A stretch of 64,000 nt of DNA from Ignavibacteriales bacterium (GTDB taxonomy: Bacteria > Bacteroidota > Ignavibacteria > Ignavibacteriales > Melioribacteraceae): the NCBI GenBank assembly GCA_020635285.1, contig JACKAB010000005.1:434001-498000 (forward strand), in the 5' to 3' direction. The notes beneath the pieces are model-generated. The model was not told the origin of the DNA. It worked only from the letters and a program-made list of their open reading frames with translations, and did not search any database. Of the stretch, positions 54,039 through 63,669 are shown in pieces; the stretch's first letter is position 1; each line of letters starts with the position of its first letter. The position numbers and the translations under genes are program-made.

Positions 54039-55517
54039 ATGAAAGCAAAAATTAAATTGAAAAGTAGTTCAACAACTGCTTCAAAATATTCGACAAATTA
54101 TTTTTCAACCTTCTATTTTATTTTGTTAGTAATTTTTCTTCTCATATCCTTAACAGGCGTATCTCTTACTGCAAATAAGGAATTTAATGTAACCGATTAT
54201 GGAGCAATTGCTAATTCAAAGACATTGAATTCTAATCAAATACAAAAAGCTATCGATATTGCGCATAATTCTGGCGGTGGTAAAGTTGTAATTCCCAAAG
54301 GTAAATTTTTAACGGGAAGTATAATCTTAAAATCTAATGTTGAACTTCACCTGCAAAAAGATGCTGTTCTATTAGGCAGTACTAATCCATATGATTACAA
54401 AGGTATTAGTAGATGGAAATCACTAGTACTTGCTGAAAATCAAAATAATGTATCAATTACAGGAAAAGGTAGAATAGACGGGCAAGGAAGAGCACTTGCA
54501 CTTAATGTAGATAGTTTATTTTACGTTGGTGAATTGGATTCAAATTATTACAACTTTAAAAGAAAACGGCCTAACGAGTATATGCGACCTCAGCTTTTAG
54601 AATTTGTAAATTGTTCAAAAATAAAAATTACTGGGGTAACAATTAAAGATGCATCTTGTTGGGTTCAAAGTTATGAAAAATGCAGAGAACTTGTAATTGA
54701 TAGTATTACTGTGGATAGCGATGCATATTGGAATAATGACGGGATTGATATTATTGATTGCAAAAATGTTTCAATAACCAATTCATTTGTTAACTCTGCC
54801 GATGATGGAATTTGTTTAAAATCAGAAAACCCTGAAACCTTTAATGATAGTATTTACATTGCTAATTGTACAGTTCGCTCAAGTGCAAGCGCTATAAAGT
54901 TTGGTACTTCTTCCAAGGGCGGCTTTAAAAATGTAAAAATTGAAAATATAAAAGTTTATGATACATTTCGTTCCGCCATAGCTTTAGAATCTGTTGATGG
55001 TGGAATATTAGAAAATATTGAAGTGAATAATATATTTGCCGTAAATACGGGGAATGCAATATTTATTAAACTTGGACATAGAAATAAAGATGGGAAAGTT
55101 GGGACCTTAAAAAATATTCATATTAGTAATGTTAGAGTTCAAATTCCATTTGAGGCTCCAGATTTAGAATATGAGATTCGTGGACCACAACTGGAATTTT
55201 TCCATAATCCGTTTCCTGCATCAATTACAGGATTACCTGGACATTTTGTTGAGAATGTTGTCTTGGAGAATATTGATATAGTTTATCCGGGAAGAGGAAA
55301 CAATGGATTAGCGATTATTCCTTTAAATAGACTTAATGATGTTCCTGAAAGTGAGAATGAATATCCGGAGTTTCATATGTTTGGTGAATTGCCCGCCTGG
55401 GCTTTTTACGTTCGTCATGTTAAAGGCTTAACAATGAAAAATATTTATGTTAGAGCAGAAGCTGCAGACTATAGACCGGCATTTGTTTTTGATGACGTGA
55501 ATGATTTAAAATTATAA
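54039..55517 (+). CDS. GH28 polygalacturonase-like enzyme, atypical active site
   Basis: A beta-helix glycosidase predicted to cut galacturonan or rhamnogalacturonan. An N-terminal membrane/signal helix (FYFILLVIFLLISLTGVSLTA) precedes FNVTDYGAIANSKTLNS, SITGKGRIDGQGRAL, WNNDGIDIIDCKNVSITNSF and SADDGICLKS, the family's acidic residues. The GHG histidine motif is replaced by ASAIKFGTSSKGGFKN, as in a divergent GH28 clade. The TAA at 55515-55517 is followed in the same frame by 35 more sense codons (KIQAVEDVQKSQIILHNVN...) to TGA at 55623-55625, so a point change may have shortened it. 492 residues as read. Confidence 0.82.
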   Translation: MKAKIKLKSSSTTASKYSTNYFSTFYFILLVIFLLISLTGVSLTANKEFNVTDYGAIANSKTLNSNQIQKAIDIAHNSGGGKVVIPKGKFLTGSIILKSNVELHLQKDAVLLGSTNPYDYKGISRWKSLVLAENQNNVSITGKGRIDGQGRALALNVDSLFYVGELDSNYYNFKRKRPNEYMRPQLLEFVNCSKIKITGVTIKDASCWVQSYEKCRELVIDSITVDSDAYWNNDGIDIIDCKNVSITNSFVNSADDGICLKSENPETFNDSIYIANCTVRSSASAIKFGTSSKGGFKNVKIENIKVYDTFRSAIALESVDGGILENIEVNNIFAVNTGNAIFIKLGHRNKDGKVGTLKNIHISNVRVQIPFEAPDLEYEIRGPQLEFFHNPFPASITGLPGHFVENVVLENIDIVYPGRGNNGLAIIPLNRLNDVPESENEYPEFHMFGELPAWAFYVRHVKGLTMKNIYVRAEAADYRPAFVFDDVNDLKL

Positions 55518-55682
55518 AAAATTCAAGCAGTTGAAGATGTTCAAAAATCACAAATAATTTTACATAACGTAAACAAAAAAATGATTGATTCTTATTCAAA
55601 ACAAACCGTTACGGAGATAAATTGAAATGGAATATCTAAAAGAAAAATTATTCTATTATTATAATTACTCGGGAAAATTGTC

Positions 55683-56723
55683 ATGAAATTAACCATATCG
55701 GATATTGCCAAATTAGCAAACGTCTCTGTTTCAACAGTTTCAATTGTTCTTAATAATAAAACTGGAGTATCAAAAAAGACAAGAGAAAAAGTTTTAAATA
55801 TAATTGAAAAGTATAATTATAATCCAAACCAAATTGCTCAATCATTAGCTTCAAAAGAGACCAAAAGTTTTGGCTTAATTATTAAAGAAATTGATAATCC
55901 TTATTTTTCCAAAGTGATGAAGGGAGTCTATGATAAGGCTTGGGAATTAGGATATTCAGTTTTATTGGGTAGTTCTGAATTAATTGCCGAAAAGGAAACA
56001 GAAATAATTAACACAATGCTAAGTAAGAGAGTAGATGGATTAATTATTTCTCCGATTCAAAATGATGAAGCGAATTTTATTTCTCTTGCTAATTTGACCA
56101 AAAATAATATTCCCTTGGTTGTTTTAGGCATGATCGATAATACTCATTTCAATAGTGTAGATATTGATAATAAAAAAGCTGCCTTTGAAGCTGTAACACA
56201 TTTAATAAAATTAGGACATGAGCATATTGCTTACTTTGGAGGTCCTTCACATTCTGGGCATGCTCAAAAAAGATTGTTGGGGTATCAAACTGCTCTTAAT
56301 ACAAATGGAATTCCGATTAATGAACAATATATAATTGAAGTTGGTCCTAATATTGAAGATAGTTTTAAAATTGCGTTTGATCTTTTTTCAAATACTGAAG
56401 AATTACCAACTGCGGTATTTTGTTACAACGATCTTGCTGCTATTGGTGTAATCAGTGCTCTGGAAAAATTAGACTTACAAGTTCCGGAAGATGTTTCGGT
56501 TTTCGGTTTTGATAATATAGATTTTGGTAAATATCTAAAACTTCCTCTTTCTACAATTGAGTTACCAGCCTACCAAATTGGTGAAGAAGCAGTTAAATTA
56601 TTAATTGACGTGATGCATTCAAATTCTGAATTAAAAAATAAAAAAGTAATTCTTAATCATAGTTTAGTTAAAAGAAATACTTGTGCTCCACCAAATCAAA
56701 AATTGAAATTAGCCAATGTTTAG
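55683..56723 (+). CDS. LacI-family transcriptional regulator (copy 2, intact)
   Basis: 346 residues, cytoplasmic. The helix-turn-helix is TISDIAKLANVSVSTVSI with hinge NPNQIAQSLASKETKSFG. The sensor domain includes LIIKEIDNPYFSKVMKGVYD, TAVFCYNDLAAIGVISAL and EDVSVFGFDNIDFGKYLKL. It overlaps the GH92 start by 8 bases and so is the first gene of the GH92-iol operon, which it probably controls, with an inositol-pathway intermediate or sugar as inducer. It is a close paralogue of the broken regulator at 50,624. I see no matching palindrome directly upstream. Confidence 0.92.
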   Translation: MKLTISDIAKLANVSVSTVSIVLNNKTGVSKKTREKVLNIIEKYNYNPNQIAQSLASKETKSFGLIIKEIDNPYFSKVMKGVYDKAWELGYSVLLGSSELIAEKETEIINTMLSKRVDGLIISPIQNDEANFISLANLTKNNIPLVVLGMIDNTHFNSVDIDNKKAAFEAVTHLIKLGHEHIAYFGGPSHSGHAQKRLLGYQTALNTNGIPINEQYIIEVGPNIEDSFKIAFDLFSNTEELPTAVFCYNDLAAIGVISALEKLDLQVPEDVSVFGFDNIDFGKYLKLPLSTIELPAYQIGEEAVKLLIDVMHSNSELKNKKVILNHSLVKRNTCAPPNQKLKLANV

Positions 56724-58967
56724 TTATAAAATAAAACTCATATCGTTATCTTTTTGTGTTCTTCTGGTTGTAATTGGTTGTTCTAATAAATCAGTAGATA
56801 AAGAATATGTTGAATATGTAAATCCGCTAATTGGTACTGCACCTCTAAATACAATTAGTTCAATAAAACATAGTATAAACTCAGAAAATAATTCTCAAGT
56901 AATACCTTCTGTCACTCGCCTTTTGCAATGACAAATTGGACACCTCAAACACAAAGTGTTGAAACAAAGTGTATTGCTCCTTACTATTATATTGATTCAG
57001 TTCTATCTGGATTTAGAGGTACTCATTGGCTAAGTGGATCTTGCACTCAGGATTATGGAAGTTTTACTTTAATGCCATTACTAAATACAATAAATCTTTT
57101 CACCTCAAAATAGAGGCTCAAAATTCTCACATGATAAAGAATTATCATCACCTTATTATTATAAAGTTCATTTGGACAGTTATAATATTGATGCTGAAAT
57201 GACTGCTACTGCCAGATCTGGTTATTTAAGATTTACATTCAATAATTCCGATAGCGGAGTTATTGTAATTGAACCAAACAGTGATGAGAATGAAGGATTT
57301 GTTGAAATTATTTCTGAACAAAATGAAATAATAGGTTTCAATCCTGCTCATAGAATTTATCAAGGTTGGGGAGAAAGAACAGGCTTTAGTGGATACTTTG
57401 TGGCTAAGTTTGATCAAAAATTTACTTCGTTTGGTACATATCAAGATAGTATAGTTTATTCTGGAGATTCTGAAATTGCTGATCAAGAAAAGTTAGGAGC
57501 TTTTGTCAAATTCCAGTTGAGTAATAACAAAACCGTACTTGTTAAAGTGGGAACATCATTTACAAGTATAGACGAGGCTAGAAAAAATTTGAAGGCTGAA
57601 ACCGAAGGAATTGATTTTGAATCTGCAAAAGAAAATCTAAAAAATGAGTGGAATAAAATTCTTTCTAGGGTTGAAATATTAGATACCTCTAAAGAAAATA
57701 AAATTAAATTTTATACAGCATTATATCACAGTTATCAGCAACCCAGACTTTATAATGATTTTGATGGCTCATATCCAAGTTTTGCTGGTAATGATTCAAC
57801 TTGCAATTCTGGCAACTCAAACTATTACGATGATTTTTCAATATGGGATACTTACAGAGCATCGCATCCTTTATTTAATTTATTAATTCCTGATTACAAT
57901 TCTAATATGGTAAAATCACTATTGTTAAAAAGCTAAACAAGGCGGATGGCTGCCGATTTTTCCATGTTGGAATAGTTACACTTCAGCCATGATTGGGGAT
58001 CATGTTATTTCTGTTATTGCGGATGCCTATATTAAAGGTGTTATTGATCTTAGTGAAGATGAATATAAATATTTAAAAAAGAATGCTACAGAATCCCCTG
58101 AAAATTTTGATGATTATGTAAACGGAAAAGGTAGACGTGCGTTAAAGTCATATTTACAATACGGCTATGTACCTCTTGAAGATAAGGTGAGTGAATCATT
58201 TCATAAAGAAGAACAAGTTTCCAGAACACTTGAGTATTCCTACGATGATTTTGCTTTGAGTCAAATTGCAAAAAAAAATGGGAAAAATGGATGACTATAA
58301 ATATTTCTTTGAGCGATCAAAGAATTATAAGAACGTTTATGATCCTAGTGTTGAAAGTGTGCGAGGCAAATTTGCAAATGGGAAGTTTACTGATGACTTT
58401 ATTAAAACAGAAAGAATGCCTTACATAACCGAAGGCACTCCTTGGCAATATACATGGTATGTTCCACACGATGTTGAAGGTCTAATAAAGTTAATGGGTG
58501 GGCTAGAAGAGTTTAATAATAATCTTGATGAGTTTTTTGAAAACGAACAATACTGGCATGGTAACGAACCAGGGCATCAAATACCATTTATGTATACTTT
58601 TTCTGGCCAACCATGGAAAACCCAAGAAATTGTTGGAAAGATATTAAAAGAAGAATATGGATCTGAGCCAGGCGGGCTTAGTGGAAATGATGATGCTGGA
58701 CAGATGTCGGCCTGGTATGTTTTTGCAGCTATGGGATTTTATCCGGTTTCCCCAAGTAAAGATGAATATGCAATTTTTGCTCCTTCATTTGAAAAATATA
58801 AAATAAATTTCACCAATGGTAAAACCCTTATGGTTACTGCTGAAGGAATCAATACTGGTAAGACTAAAGTTAAATCTATAAAATTAAATAGGGAAGAGAT
58901 TGTTAATAATAAGGTAAGCCATTCTAAAATGATTTTAGGTGGCGAGCTTGTTTTTGAGATGGAATAA
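56716..58967 (+). CDS. GH92 alpha-mannosidase lipoprotein, several frameshifts
   Basis: A calcium-dependent exo-alpha-mannosidase. A lipoprotein signal (SLSFCVLLVVIGCSNK) anchors it in the envelope. Family segments: YVEYVNPLIGTAP, SGFRGTHWLSGSCTQDYGSF, YDDFSIWDTYRASHPLFNLL, WLPIFPCWNSYTSAMIGDH, TPWQYTWYVPHDVEGLI and GLSGNDDAGQMSAWYVFAAM. Breaks are near 56,885, 56,925, 57,105, 57,930 and 58,275, so about 750 residues after correction. Its ATG overlaps the regulator stop and its stop abuts the aldolase start, which places it firmly inside the inositol operon. Confidence 0.85.
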
Positions 58968-59897
58968 ATGAAATTGCCGACTTTAGAAATACTAAAAAAT
59001 GCTTATGGGAAATATGGAGTTGCTGCATTCAATGTTTTTAATGCTGAACAAATTCATGGTGTGTTTGGTGGATCTCAACTAGCGGAAATGCCAATCATAG
59101 TGCAAATTACGCCAGCGGCAAGAAATTATACTACTCCAGAGTTTTTGGAGGGAATGATTTCAAGTGCGGCAAAGGTTTATCCCAATACAGAATTTTCAGT
59201 GCATTTAGATCACGGAAATTACGAACATTGTTTGAGTGCAATTGATAATGGATTTTATGGCTCAGTTATGATCGATGCTTCACATGAGGAATTTGAAAAA
59301 AATATTTCCATTTCTAGTGATATTGTTAAACGTGCTCATGATAAAGGAATTGCAGTTGAAGCAGAACTAGGTGTTTTAAGTGGAGTGGAAGATGATATAA
59401 ATATCTCAGCAGAAAAATCTAAATATACTGATCCTGATCAAGTAGTTGAATTTATTGAACGAACGCAATGTGATTCACTTGCTGTGGCAGTTGGTACAAG
59501 TCATGGTGCTTATAAAATGAGTGGTGGTAAAGGTCTACAATTAAGTATTCTTGAAAATATTCAAAAACTGTTGCCCGGTTTCCCAATTGTATTGCATGGA
59601 GCTTCAAATGTGCCTCTTGATGAAATTGAAAAAATTAATAAGTATGGCGGTAATATTAGTTCAAAAGCCAAAGGTGTTGATGAAAAAGAAATGCTGCAAG
59701 CAATAAAGTTTGGAGTTACCAAAATTAATATTGCCACAGATTTAAGATTAATTTGGACTAGAATTCACCGTGAGTTTTTCAGCATTACTCCAGAACTTTT
59801 TGATCCAGTTATACCGGGCAAAACATACATAGAAGAATTAACAAAATTTGTAAATAAAAAATGTCAATCATTAAAAATTAATAACTATGAAAATTGA
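58968..59897 (+). CDS. iolJ: Class II aldolase, probably 6-phospho-5-dehydro-2-deoxy-D-gluconate aldolase
   Basis: An intact 309-residue zinc aldolase. Zinc and substrate residues are in SVHLDHGNYEHCLSAIDNG, EAELGVLSGVEDD, AVGTSHGAYK and IVLHGASNVP. By sequence alone it could be fructose-bisphosphate aldolase. Its place directly before iolB, iolC and iolD argues for the IolJ role, splitting DKG-6-phosphate to dihydroxyacetone phosphate and malonate semialdehyde. The start ATG follows the GH92 stop with no gap, and its end overlaps iolB by 11 bases. Confidence 0.85.
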   Translation: MKLPTLEILKNAYGKYGVAAFNVFNAEQIHGVFGGSQLAEMPIIVQITPAARNYTTPEFLEGMISSAAKVYPNTEFSVHLDHGNYEHCLSAIDNGFYGSVMIDASHEEFEKNISISSDIVKRAHDKGIAVEAELGVLSGVEDDINISAEKSKYTDPDQVVEFIERTQCDSLAVAVGTSHGAYKMSGGKGLQLSILENIQKLLPGFPIVLHGASNVPLDEIEKINKYGGNISSKAKGVDEKEMLQAIKFGVTKINIATDLRLIWTRIHREFFSITPELFDPVIPGKTYIEELTKFVNKKCQSLKINNYEN

Positions 59898-60780
59898 TAA
59901 AAATTGTAAATTGCTGATACATTCTGACCCCAATAAAGATGGGACTTATCAGAATATAACTGCAAAAGAAGCTGATTGGGAAGCTCTTAACTTTGGAGCA
60001 AAATTATTGAAGCAAGGGGATACTTGGATTCATAATACTGGTGAATTTGAAATGTGCATTGTTCTATTAGGAGGTGAGTTTAGTATATCTTCCAAGTGGG
60101 GTGAGTGGCAAACTGAGAATTCAAGGAAAGATGTCTTTAGCGGATTCCCTCATGCTGCATATCTCCCGCCAAATACAGATTTTAAATTGACCGCAACAAG
60201 TAATACTGTTGACTTTGCATATGGTTACACCAAAGGAGACTCTAATTTTAATGGGTATTTTATAACGCCTAAAGAAGTTAATGATATGGGAATTGAATTA
60301 AGGGGTGGCGATAACGCATCAAGACAAATAAATTCAATTCTTCCTCCAGGTTCGCCGTGTAGTAAACTTGTTTGTGTTGAAGTTTATACTCCTTCGGGAA
60401 ATTGGAGTTCATTCCCCGCACACAAGCATGATGAACGCAAAGTTGATGAAAATGGTAAGGTTACCGAAGCGAGACTAGAGGAAGTATACTTTTATAAGTT
60501 TGATAAACCTCAAGGTTTTGCTTTGCAAAAAGTTTATACATCTGATCGCAGTTTAAATGAAATTGCAGAACCTCATATGAACGATGCAGTTTTAGTGCCG
60601 AAAGGTTATCATCCAGTTTCTGCGGGACATGGTTACAATACCTACTACTTAAATTTCTTAGCTGGCAGCGATCAATCTTTAGCTAATACAGACGACCCTG
60701 ATCATAAATGGGTTTATAATTCATGGAAAAAAATGGATGAAAGATTACCTTTAGTAACCCTGGAAATGAATAATGGATAA
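59887..60780 (+). CDS. iolB: 5-deoxy-glucuronate isomerase
   Basis: Converts 5-deoxy-glucuronate to 5-dehydro-2-deoxygluconate in myo-inositol catabolism. It is an intact 297-residue bicupin: TWIHNTGEFEMCIVLLGGEF in the first cupin; NWSSFPAHKHDERK, LEEVYFYKFDKPQGFALQKV and VLVPKGYHPVSAGHGYNTYY in the second supply metal ligands (HKH, E, H). It overlaps both neighbours (11 and 8 bases), the mark of a tightly coupled operon. Confidence 0.95.
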   Translation: MKIDKNCKLLIHSDPNKDGTYQNITAKEADWEALNFGAKLLKQGDTWIHNTGEFEMCIVLLGGEFSISSKWGEWQTENSRKDVFSGFPHAAYLPPNTDFKLTATSNTVDFAYGYTKGDSNFNGYFITPKEVNDMGIELRGGDNASRQINSILPPGSPCSKLVCVEVYTPSGNWSSFPAHKHDERKVDENGKVTEARLEEVYFYKFDKPQGFALQKVYTSDRSLNEIAEPHMNDAVLVPKGYHPVSAGHGYNTYYLNFLAGSDQSLANTDDPDHKWVYNSWKKMDERLPLVTLEMNNG

Positions 60781-61792
60781 AATAGAAAAAAAATATGACG
60801 TTTTTACTTATGGTAGATCTTCAATAGATCTTTACAGCAATAATATAGGAACACCCTTCGTAGATATAAAAGAGTTCGGTGCATTTGTTGGCGGATCTCC
60901 ACTAAACATTGCTGTGGGAGCTAGAAGATTAGGATTAAAATCAGCTTTACTCTCTGCTGTTGGAAATGATCAAGTTGGAAAATTTCTTCTTAATTTCTTA
61001 AAAAAAGAAGATGTCGAAACTAAGTTTATTCCGGTTAAGGATGGTGCTAGAACAAGTGCCGTAATATTAGGAATTGAGCCCCCAGATAATTTCCCACTTG
61101 TTTATTATAGAGATAACTGTGCAGATTCTAAATTTAATATAGATGATGTAATTAAAGCTAATATTGCCGATACAAGATTGTTAGAAGTATCAGCAACTGC
61201 TCTTAATATTGAGCCATCTCGTTCTTCAGCATTTTTTGCTGCGGAGCAAGCTCGTGATAATAATATTCCAATACTTATTGATTTAGACTTTAGAGCCGAC
61301 CAATGGCATGATCCGCGAGCATTTGGAGTAACGACAAGAGCATTCTTAAATTATGCAACACTTGCAATTGGAACCGAGGAAGAAATATTAGCAACAATGC
61401 TCAAAGATCCATCCCAAATAATTATAAAAAATCAACAAATTTCTGCTCCAGAAATTACTGGTAATATTGATGAAGCAATTCAGCAAATATTAAAGTCTGG
61501 TGTGGAAGTCCTGATTGTTAAAAGAGGTACCAAGGGTTCTTCGTATTATTTGCAAGATGGAATCAGGGTTGATGTTCCCGGCTTTCCGGTTGAAGTAGTA
61601 AATGTACTTGGTGCCGGAGATGCATTTGCGGCAGGTTTTATTTTTGGATTTCTAAAAGGTTGGGATTGGTTTAAATGCTGTCGACTAGCAAATGCATGTG
61701 GAGCAATTCTAGTAACCAAACATGGTTGTGCAAATTTTAATCCAACAAATGAAGAAGTAATGAGTTTTATTGAAAGCAAAGGGGGATTTTAA
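60773..61792 (+). CDS. iolC: 5-dehydro-2-deoxygluconokinase
   Basis: Phosphorylates 5-dehydro-2-deoxygluconate. An intact 339-residue PfkB/ribokinase-family kinase: VFTYGRSSIDLYSNNIGTP, GAFVGGSPLNIAVGARRLGL, LEVSATALNIEPSR, VLIVKRGTKGSSYYLQDG and the C-terminal anion hole VVNVLGAGDAFAAGFIFGFL with catalytic Asp. It lies between iolB (8-base overlap) and iolD (start immediately after its stop). Confidence 0.95.
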   Translation: MDKIEKKYDVFTYGRSSIDLYSNNIGTPFVDIKEFGAFVGGSPLNIAVGARRLGLKSALLSAVGNDQVGKFLLNFLKKEDVETKFIPVKDGARTSAVILGIEPPDNFPLVYYRDNCADSKFNIDDVIKANIADTRLLEVSATALNIEPSRSSAFFAAEQARDNNIPILIDLDFRADQWHDPRAFGVTTRAFLNYATLAIGTEEEILATMLKDPSQIIIKNQQISAPEITGNIDEAIQQILKSGVEVLIVKRGTKGSSYYLQDGIRVDVPGFPVEVVNVLGAGDAFAAGFIFGFLKGWDWFKCCRLANACGAILVTKHGCANFNPTNEEVMSFIESKGGF

Positions 61793-63652
61793 GTGGATAC
61801 AATTCGTCTAACAGTGGCTCAAGCAACAATTAAGTTTTTAAAGAATCAATATGTAAACAGAGATGGAGTTGAAAATAAGTTTTTTGCAGGATGTTTTGGA
61901 ATATTCGGTCATGGAATTGTTGCCGGAATTGGACAGGCACTTCAGCAAAATCCAGATTTTAAATATTACCAAACCCGTAATGAACAATCTATGGTTCATA
62001 CTGCTGCTGCATATGCAAAAATGAAAAATAGAATGGAGACATTTGTCTGCACAACTTCAATAGGACCTGGAGCAACTAATATGCTTACCGGAGCTGCTGC
62101 AGCCACAATAAACAGATTACCAGTGTTGTTAATTCCTGGTGATATTTTTGCTCGGAGAAACGTTGCTCCTGTTCTTCAACAGTTAGAGTCTCAGACAACT
62201 CAAGATATTTCTGTAAATGATTGTTTTAAACCGGTATCAAAATATTGGGATAGAATAAATAGACCTGAACAATTAATTACTTCATTACCGGAAGTAATGA
62301 GAGTTTTAACTTCTCCAACCGAAACAGGAACAGTCACATTAGCTTTACCTCAAGATGTTCAAGCAGAAGCTTTTGATTTTCCGATTGAACTTTTTAGAAA
62401 AAGAGTTTGGAATATTCAACGGATAAGACCAGATAAAAAAGTTATAAAAACTGCTATCGAACTCATTAAGAAAAGTACCAAACCGGTAATTATTAGCGGA
62501 GGCGGAACTATCTATAGTGGAGCGGTTGCGGAGTTAAATCAATTGGTCGATCAAACTGGTATTCCTGTTGCCGAAACATTTGCCGGTAAAGGTGCAATGC
62601 AATTCGACAAACCAGAATCACTCGGAGCGGTTGGGGCTACAGGCACTCCAGGTGGTGTTGAAATGGTGAAAGAAGCAGATTTAATTATTGGTATCGGAAC
62701 TCGCTATAGTGATTTTACAACAGCCTCTAAAACTGCATTTCAAAATAGGGATGTGAAATTTATTAATATCAATGTAACAGAATTTGATTCTCATAAACAT
62801 TCCGCACTGCCGGTTGTATCAGATGCAAAAGAAACTCTTAGAGAATTAATTGATGGCTTAGTTGATTTTAGAGTTGAAGATTCTTGGCACAAAAGAGCAA
62901 TAAATTATAATCAATCTTGGGATAAAAAAGTTTCAGAATACTATACTGATAAAAAACAATTACCAGTTTCACAAGTTGAAGTAGTTGGTGCCGTTAATAA
63001 TTTTTCGGAACCAAAGGACGTTGTAATCTGTGCTGCTGGAAGCTTGCCTGGAGATCTCCATAAGTTGTGGAGAACACAAGATCCAAAAGGATTTCATTTA
63101 GAGTATGGGTATTCCACAATGGGTTATGAAATTGCTGCTGGGCTTGGTGCAAAGATGGCTTGTCCGGAAAGAGAAATTTACGTAATGGTTGGTGATGGAA
63201 ATTACTTAATGAACAATCATGAAATTATAACAGCTATTCAAGAAGGAATTAAAATTACCATAATTTTATTAAATAATAACGGATTTGGCAGTATTGGCGG
63301 ACTTTCAGAATCGCTGGGAAGCAAACGTTTTGGAACAAAGTATCGATATAGAAATAGCGAAACTGGAGAAATTGATGGAACTATTCTGCCCGTAGATTTT
63401 ATGCAAAATGCAATGAGCCTTGGTGCAAAAGTAATTGGTGCAGATACAATTGAATCATTAAACGCAGCGTTGAAAAAAGCAAAAGAGTCAGATGAAACTA
63501 CTTTAATTTATATTGAAACGGATTTGATAAAAGGCATTGATGGTTATGCTTGGTGGGAAGTTCCAGTTGCTCAAGTTTCTGAAATGGATTCAGTTAAAGA
63601 AGTTTACAAATCATATACCGAACATAAAAAGAATCAAAAATATTATCTCTAA
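61793..63652 (+). CDS. iolD: 3D-(3,5/4)-trihydroxycyclohexane-1,2-dione hydrolase
   Basis: A ring-opening thiamine-diphosphate enzyme of inositol catabolism, 619 residues, intact. The N-terminal domain has GCFGIFGHGIVAGIGQALQQ and YQTRNEQSMVHTAAAYAKMK. The middle domain has VIISGGGTIYSG and GIGTRYSDFTTASK. The C-terminal TPP-binding domain has MVGDGNYLMNNHEIITAIQE then LLNNNGFGSIGGLS. The start codon is GTG right after the iolC stop, with AAAGGGGGA as ribosome binding site inside iolC. iolE, which makes its substrate, and iolG are not in the window. Confidence 0.95.
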   Translation: MDTIRLTVAQATIKFLKNQYVNRDGVENKFFAGCFGIFGHGIVAGIGQALQQNPDFKYYQTRNEQSMVHTAAAYAKMKNRMETFVCTTSIGPGATNMLTGAAAATINRLPVLLIPGDIFARRNVAPVLQQLESQTTQDISVNDCFKPVSKYWDRINRPEQLITSLPEVMRVLTSPTETGTVTLALPQDVQAEAFDFPIELFRKRVWNIQRIRPDKKVIKTAIELIKKSTKPVIISGGGTIYSGAVAELNQLVDQTGIPVAETFAGKGAMQFDKPESLGAVGATGTPGGVEMVKEADLIIGIGTRYSDFTTASKTAFQNRDVKFININVTEFDSHKHSALPVVSDAKETLRELIDGLVDFRVEDSWHKRAINYNQSWDKKVSEYYTDKKQLPVSQVEVVGAVNNFSEPKDVVICAAGSLPGDLHKLWRTQDPKGFHLEYGYSTMGYEIAAGLGAKMACPEREIYVMVGDGNYLMNNHEIITAIQEGIKITIILLNNNGFGSIGGLSESLGSKRFGTKYRYRNSETGEIDGTILPVDFMQNAMSLGAKVIGADTIESLNAALKKAKESDETTLIYIETDLIKGIDGYAWWEVPVAQVSEMDSVKEVYKSYTEHKKNQKYYL

Positions 63653-63669
63653 AGAGGAAGTTGACAATA

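Noticed and set aside
55565..55625. A fourth LacI operator near AACCGTTACGG upstream of the intact LacI gene
   Set aside because: The arms do not match ACTAAA/TTTAGT and the symmetry is weak. The sequence also lies in the possible GH28 tail.
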